The notes under the pieces were generated by a model. The model was not told where the DNA came from. It saw only the letters and a list, made by a program, of their open reading frames with translations, and made no database searches. From positions 16,343,375-16,407,374 of the forward strand of contig CM053801.1 of NCBI GenBank assembly GCA_028671895.1: a DNA stretch of 64,000 bases. Reading direction: 5' to 3'. The stretch is from Oenanthe sinensis. Taxonomy: Eukaryota > Streptophyta > Magnoliopsida > Apiales > Apiaceae. Shown piece after piece: positions 58,901-64,000 of this stretch (position 1 is the first letter of the stretch; the number at the start of each line of letters is the position of its first letter). A program made the translations under genes and the position numbers.

Positions 58901-61597
58901 TAGATTCAAATATAATTCCTGTTCATCTATATTAACATACTACCATCAATTGAGGTAACTTATGCAGGTGCACACATGCATTCTATTGTTTATAATAACT
59001 GGTGAGTTATTAATTAAATATAAAGATGTCAGCTATGAAGCTAAGAAGCAAATTTCTGCAAGGTAGACATGTTTGTGTTAAACTCCTCAAATGATACACG
59101 CTACAGTTATACTACTGAATTATAAGGAAATTAGGAAGGGGGAAACTCTTATCAAAGTTAAAATGTTAGAAAGCGACCAAAATGTAAGTTCACATACAGC
59201 CTTCTAAAGCTGATTTACCACCTGTTGCTACCATGTCTTGTTTGGGCAACAGTAATACAGACAACAAAGTAATCCAGTACCTGATTTATTTGATTTCGGC
59301 CTTATTTCTCTGTCTTCATTGACCACTGTGGTTGGTGGAGCCTCAACTTTGGACACAGGTACATCTACAGTCACATCACGCGATGCAACTGGAGAAGGTG
59401 AGGCAGCTGGACTTGAGGGTGGAGGTGCTGGAAAAGGAAAGTTTGATCCAGCTGAAAAGGACGGATTGTTGAATTGGTTGCCGAATTGGTTATTTTGTGT
59501 ATCCATCTGTCCCATTAAAGTCTTGAAAGCTTGTTGCATCGCGTATTTCTGAGAGATGAATCAGTCATGATATGTATAATTAATGAAGTTACATATAAGT
59601 ATGTGCTTTACCTGGGAAAAACAACTCACCTTCATTCTTCCAGCCACCTGCCAAATGATTTAGCTTGTCAGACAAACATAGCCGCAACGAAACAGTGAAA
59701 CACAAAAAAATATATTCATGCATATCAAAATGTTGTACATTATTATTATTATTATTTAAAAGAAATGATGCAAGTGGTATCCATTCTTACCCAAGAAAAA
59801 AGTGCTGAGAACCCAACACCAACTCCTATCCAAAAGAGAGGTGATCCACTACAAACATAACCAGAAAACCAGAGCAAAAAAAATACAATTAGACCTACAT
59901 TTCAGATTACAACCACACACATATATACTAAAATATAACTTAAAACTAATTTCTTTGTTTTGATAAATGTAAGGCATAAAGAAAGAACACAAATATATAC
60001 ACTTGAGACGGAGGAGGAGGTGGCATTGGAGGCTGAGGACTGACGGCAACTGATGATGTTTCTTTGCCACTTGAAGAAAATATACTTGCAAAGCATTCAT
60101 TCCTTCGCTTCTCCTGGACTGTACATAGATTTTAGTCAGAAACTTAATATAAAACTATACGAGCAATAATGAAAGAAATGGCTAAAACCACCAAACATTA
60201 CAACACATAAATATGATAGTAAAAATGTGTATATAAAAAAGGAAACACATATTTCCAACTTTAAAATAAAGTCAAATACACCATGAAAAATGCACAAAAG
60301 AAATATATCTTTTGCGAAAGTTTAGAGACAGATTTAGAGAAATAATGATTGGAACTGCTTCCACCAGCCTTCCAGAATATGTTATCTAAGTATCTAACAA
60401 ATAAAAAGTGTTGCCCTCGTTTATCTTACTTTATAACATAGATAATAAGCCCTACTTAGTCTTCGGCAAGAAAACTAATAATCTAACCATTTAACTGGCA
60501 TTCTCTCACTTTATCTTGCAAAGAAAATGATCCAGAACAAAATACTCAAATCACTCTCCCAATAAGTCAATATTCGATAATGGGCTGTCTCAAGTTAACA
60601 CAAAAACTATTGCCTCCAATTATACTTTTAAAGCACAATCATAATCACCTTAACAATATAGCTTAAAGGTATAAGCTTTAGAGAATTATTTTTAAGCTTA
60701 AAGGTATGAACTCTAAACAAAACACCTTAACTTCTCCTGAGCTGTGCAGAGATTTTAGTCAACAACTTAAAATAAAACAATACTAGCAATTATTAAATAA
60801 ATCTAAGACAATACATCACAGTTTTTTGACAGAAAAAATGTGTTCTTTTCCAACACCCAAATAATGCACAAAAAGAAAATAGCTGCTGCAAAAATTTACA
60901 GACAGATCTAGAGCATTAACAAATGCAACTGCTGACACCATCTTTTAAGAATATGTTATACTACAAATAAACATTTCACCCACATTCATTTTACTTCATA
61001 ATTCACAAGCCCTGCTCAGTTTTCAGTAAGAAAAGGAACCATTTTACTGGTATTCACTCCCACAATATTCATTAATGGCTTGTCTCAAGAAAACATTACA
61101 AAAAAAAACTACTGTCTTTCAATTGTACTTTTAGAGCACAATCATATTCACCTCAAATAGGAAAGTTTAAGCTTTAAAGATTTAATTATTAGCAAAAAGG
61201 TGTGAACTTTAATGTACTCACTACACACACACACACACACAATTCTAATACAATTGTTTCAGGATGATCAAGGAAACTAATTCATATAAACACTGAAGCA
61301 TAATCTATACATAGTAACATTAAATAATTGTAAAAACAGCTTAAAGGAGTGAACTTTACAGAACCCACCATGTAAATTGTTGATTTTGGTAGAAGCTGAG
61401 CCCTGATACTGAGAAACAACTGAAGAATAACTCAAACCCTTTCTCAAGGGTCTTGAAAATCTTGAACTAGTAGTAAGAAACTTGGGTTTTCTTGTTAAAC
61501 CAAAAAGAGACTGATTGGAAACATTTGTTGGGGAATTGAGAGAGGACCCACCAAGAACAACCATTTTGGATGAGTAGCCCATAGCTAAGTTTTCCAT
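52998..61597 (-). CDS. TIC40: TIC40, chloroplast inner-envelope import co-chaperone
   Basis: Fifteen exons on the minus strand: 61597-61369, 60118-60001, 59848-59791, 59647-59630, 59548-59281, 59221-59198, 58820-58714, 58598-58535, 58274-58196, 57113-57073, 56237-56192, 54900-54806, 54005-53902, 53777-53730 and 53057-52998. They join in frame to 452 residues, close to known TIC40 lengths. TIC40 works on the stromal side of the inner envelope with Tic110 and the Hsp93 motor. The first exon gives a Ser-rich transit peptide. Then come a Pro-rich stretch (SPQPPMPPPPPSQ), one membrane helix (PLFWIGVGVGFSALFSW, about 118-136) and the KYAMQQAFKTLMGQM segment. Two STI1/Hop-like repeats follow: ALEKMMEDPMMQKM, LPEEMRNPTTF, MLQNPQHRQQL; then EVISKIMSNPDVAMAFQNPR to FNKISELFPGV. 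Exons 4 (18 bp) and 6 (24 bp) are micro-exons. The acceptor of exon 8 has an alternative (58651) that would add a hydrophobic stretch; I chose the one matching the family. Confidence 0.92.
54973..55682. mobile_element. MULE-like non-autonomous element in TIC40 intron 11
   Basis: 710 bp flanked by a perfect 9-bp duplication TAGAAAAAA (54964-54972 and 55683-55691), the length typical of Mutator-like elements. Long terminal inverted repeats of about 130 bp start GGGTTATTAAC on the left and, read as reverse complement, GGGTTAATACC on the right. They share blocks such as acaaaaacgtaca/ccgcacccttaaa and cacttgtacatcc with 70-80 percent identity by eye. The interior has no transposase. Two short frames (55068-55316, 55516-55827) are chance readings of the arms and core. 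The A-rich duplication lowers its weight a little. Confidence 0.78.
56458..56475. repeat. Poly-G tract after a T-run in TIC40 intron 10
   Basis: About 18 G in a row after tttttttta. Similar T-then-G homopolymers occur at 2979-2988, 12230-12239 and 15197-15211, and a G-only run at 23306-23320. Length calls in such runs are unreliable. Confidence 0.85.
57326..57645. mobile_element. Tourist-like (PIF/Harbinger) MITE in TIC40 intron 9
   Basis: 320 bp with termini ggccctgtttg on the left and caaacagggcc on the right, perfect over 11 bp, flanked by TAA on both sides (57323-57325, 57646-57648), the TWA duplication of PIF/Harbinger MITEs. Sub-terminal blocks pair too: gtggttagcggattgaa against ttcaatccgcttacagctaa. 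No coding capacity. Confidence 0.85.
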
Positions 61598-63264
61598 TAC
61601 AAGCTGTTTATTTGGTGTGTTTATAGAGGATATATAGATACAGAGAGATACGGGGAGGAGGAGAAAACGAGGGTGAATAATATTTAGGTGAGGTTTTTCG
61701 GAGCTTGGGGTATTATTTTTGGCCCATTTTCTCCTTCCACTATCCATTTTGCTATTTCTTTTCATTTATCCTATAAACTACTGTATAAAGTATATTAAAT
61801 GAAAAGAAATATACATTTCAACACGGTTTCGATATTTCTTTCCAAAAAAAACTTTTTCTGTATTTTGTACAAACATTTTAAAAATAATACACTAATTTTA
61901 TAGGTATTATAGATTAATTTTTAGTGTTTTAGTATTATAATTAGATTAGATTATATATAATATTTTATTACCAATGTTAATTAGATTTTAGTTAGGGTAA
62001 TATTTAATATTAATGAAATTTTCGTAATAATAAATTAATAACTGATATTTGATAATTCTAACATTTAATATTTAGTGTAATATTTAGTATTAATGAAATA
62101 TTTCTAGTAATAAGTTAATAAATGATATTTGGTAATTTTTTATATAATAAATTGACTTATAATCTTATAAATTAGTATGTGTTCAAATAAGAGGGAGGCA
62201 AAATTGAACCACGACTTGGGACGCAAAACATAAATCTCCATCACTTAAATTATCCAATTTGTGCTCAAAGTATTTAATCTGTGCATATTTAGGGGTTATT
62301 TGGTTTACTGGTGGTATCGGGTTGGAATCAGAAACCGACTTAAGGTGTTATGGGTATGAAGTATCATTGATAATATCACGTGTTTGGTTAAACGGTACAA
62401 TGAATTTATTAATTTAATATATTTTTTAGTGAGTAAAAAAATATAAGCATTTAATATGAAAAATAAAACATTATTATTTCTCAAATATTAAACAATATTA
62501 TTATAATTTTTTATTTTAAAAATTAACATGTAATTTTATAAATAAAAATAAAAAAAATTTAATTTGATTCCTCATATTCATGACTCATACTCACCTTCTC
62601 CTAATGTATCAAAAAATGGGTTTTAAAATTTATAATTTTAAACCAATTAAAATTTATAATCTTAAACCAAACACTAGGTAAGCTTGGAATAAATAAAACT
62701 CATACCTGATACCAACCAAACGACTCCTTAATGACTATGTATTTAAATTGTTATATAAATAATATTAAGACCATGTCGGGCATTATTTGAATTTTATAAA
62801 TTTATTCATAATATCGATAAAGATAGCAGTTTAATAAAATAAGGTGCAAATTTTAAATATTTTATATAAATAAACTTTATGAGTTATAAAAAAACTTAAT
62901 AAATTAATAATTAAAATTGCTATAAATTATCATTCAATTATAATTATATAGTTATGATAGATGAATTGTACAGATAGATAGATAGATATGAAACCAACCG
63001 GTTCGCTTCATGTTTTCTCCTAACACTTCATATATACAGGCATGCAGCAACACATCGGAAAAAAGGTACCAAGATGTATAATTTTATCCCAACAATTTTC
63101 ACTGCATCTTTTTAGATCACAACATACACATAAATCCCCCTCGCAAATCACACACATTTCTTTTTCCTGCAACAACATATAATTTAACAGATGTTGCTAT
63201 ATGATGATCAAATTCCATGCAATACAATCAAATAAAAATAAGAGATCAATCAATAAGTACAAAA
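61598..63264. other. Divergent promoter region TIC40/DGK
   Basis: The TIC40 5' UTR (CT-rich on the minus strand near 61600-61680) and the DGK leader (from about 63000) point away from each other. Between them lies AT-rich DNA with a Tourist-like element at 62292-62727 and a gatagatagatag run near 62972. No further gene. Confidence 0.65.
62292..62727. mobile_element. Tourist-like MITE in the TIC40/DGK intergenic region
   Basis: 436 bp between TTA duplications (62289-62291 and 62728-62730). The left terminus ggggttatttggttt and the right terminus, reverse-complemented as ggagtcgtttggttgg, form an imperfect inverted repeat. Sub-terminal ggtatcgg...ggtatgaag faces cttggaat...catacctgatacc. The core is AT-rich and non-coding. 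TSD and terminus fit PIF/Harbinger-type MITEs. Confidence 0.72.
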
Positions 63265-63528
63265 ATGGATTCGATCATGAGCAATTGGATAGGTGTTCCG
63301 AAAGACGAATTAAAGAAGAAGATCACAATGCCTACATATATTCGTCTCGCGATGTGCCAAGCTATAGAATCCAAAGATATTGATGCAGGAAAGTGTCATT
63401 TGGAAAGCGTTATGAGTTCTGAGGAATCTCCTGAATCTCCGTTGGTTGTGTTTATTAATTCACGGAGCGGTGGTCGTCATGGTCCTGAACTTAAAGAGAG
63501 GCTTCAGAATCTTATGAGCGAGGAGCAG
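63265..63528 (+). CDS. Diacylglycerol kinase, cluster II, first coding exon (gene runs off the right edge)
   Basis: The ATG at 63265 opens an 88-codon exon ending in GAGCAG before a gtgaaa donor at 63529. Diacylglycerol kinases phosphorylate diacylglycerol to phosphatidic acid. The residues IGVPKDELKKKITMPTYIRL and, near the end, PLVVFINSRSGGRHGPELKE and RLQNLMSEEQV match the start of the catalytic DAGKc domain of plant cluster-II DGKs (Arabidopsis DGK3/4/7 group). These lack the N-terminal membrane helix and C1 domains of cluster I. The ATP-binding GGDGT motif must lie in a later exon beyond this window. The rest of the window (63529-64000) reads as intron. The leader is short-exon-like and may itself be spliced. 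Confidence 0.85.
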
Positions 63529-64000
63529 GTGAAATAATGGTGATTTTGAAATGATTGGTATTAATATTATTGGACTTGTTTAAAAAATTTGCTTACTTTA
63601 TATTTCGGGTGAGCATATGCTTCCGTTAGAACCGCTGAATTGCTAAAAAAATTAATACCTCAATTGCTAAAAGTAGGCTTACTAGGATGATTATATCATT
63701 GGAAATTCAGAATTAGCTAATTTATGTCTAAATGATCCAGCTTACTTCATATTTTGATTTTATGCACCTATACATTTAAATTGTGTTAGAACTATGGGTG
63801 CAAGTCATCAAAAAAGTAGTAGCTTAATATTAGTAGGTTTACGAGGATGATGCTATTTCAACATAGAAGGACCAGATATTTCTTTTGGCTTGTGAATTTA
63901 AATGTTTTTGTGTAAAATCGTGTTAGATTTGTTCGAAGGAACTAAGTATGCTTTTAGTTGGTAATAGTTTATAGAATGATTTGTTTTGAGGGACTTTATA
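63529..64000 (+). other. Start of DGK intron 1
   Basis: Begins gtgaaataatgg, a weak but valid GT donor in the correct phase after SEEQ. The sequence to the window edge is T-rich and stop-dense, with no exon matching the expected FDLTEVKPHEFV continuation. The intron therefore exceeds 470 bp. Confidence 0.6.

Noticed and set aside
1..64000. CRISPR arrays, rRNA genes, biosynthetic or defence gene clusters
   Set aside because: No regularly spaced repeats, no rRNA-like sequence and no functional clustering among the genes; the window is ordinary plant nuclear DNA.

Overview
The window looks like nuclear DNA of a flowering plant, most likely a eudicot. It is AT-rich, the genes are split by many GT-AG introns, and it holds small inverted-repeat transposons (MITEs), an LTR retrotransposon and plant-only gene families (STAY-GREEN-LIKE, TIC40, TOL, CRINKLY4-related and CEP-receptor kinases). 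I cannot fix the species from sequence alone. All gene models below were assembled by hand from exon homology, splice sites and reading-frame continuity.

Layout, left to right. 1-2366: AT-rich intergenic DNA ending in a Stowaway-like MITE in front of a small GTPase gene. 2367-7638 (+): RABC1/Rab18-type GTPase, six coding exons. 9020-19345 (+): three tandem copies of an RH29/DBP10-type DEAD-box RNA helicase. The first is an exon-1 fragment, the second a 5'-half pseudogene, and the third retains most of the gene but carries an in-frame stop and a C-terminal frameshift. 20030-20508: inverted-repeat element. 21457-24543 (+): J-protein with a DnaJ-X domain, ten exons, two of whose introns start with GC. 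25667-33367 (+): STAY-GREEN-LIKE Mg-dechelatase, whose first intron (6.2 kb) holds a foldback MITE and a decayed Ty1/copia element in antisense orientation. 34026-39958 (-): TOL (VHS-GAT) ubiquitin-binding sorting protein. 41952-44294 (-): intronless CRINKLY4-related receptor kinase. 45234-48961 (-): CEPR2-like LRR receptor kinase. 52998-61597 (-): TIC40 chloroplast import protein, 15 exons including 18- and 24-bp micro-exons, with a MULE-like and a Tourist-like MITE in its introns. 63265 to beyond the right edge (+): first coding exon of a cluster-II diacylglycerol kinase.

The genes are ordinary, independent plant housekeeping and signalling genes, and I see no operon-like or cluster logic. 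Two encode chloroplast proteins (SGRL, TIC40), two are membrane-trafficking factors (RABC1, TOL) and two are plasma-membrane receptor kinases. The unusual content is structural: the decaying helicase array, the transposon-swollen SGRL intron with a patched LTR, paired GC-AG introns, and several transposons with readable target-site duplications. I found no convincing previously undescribed biological system.
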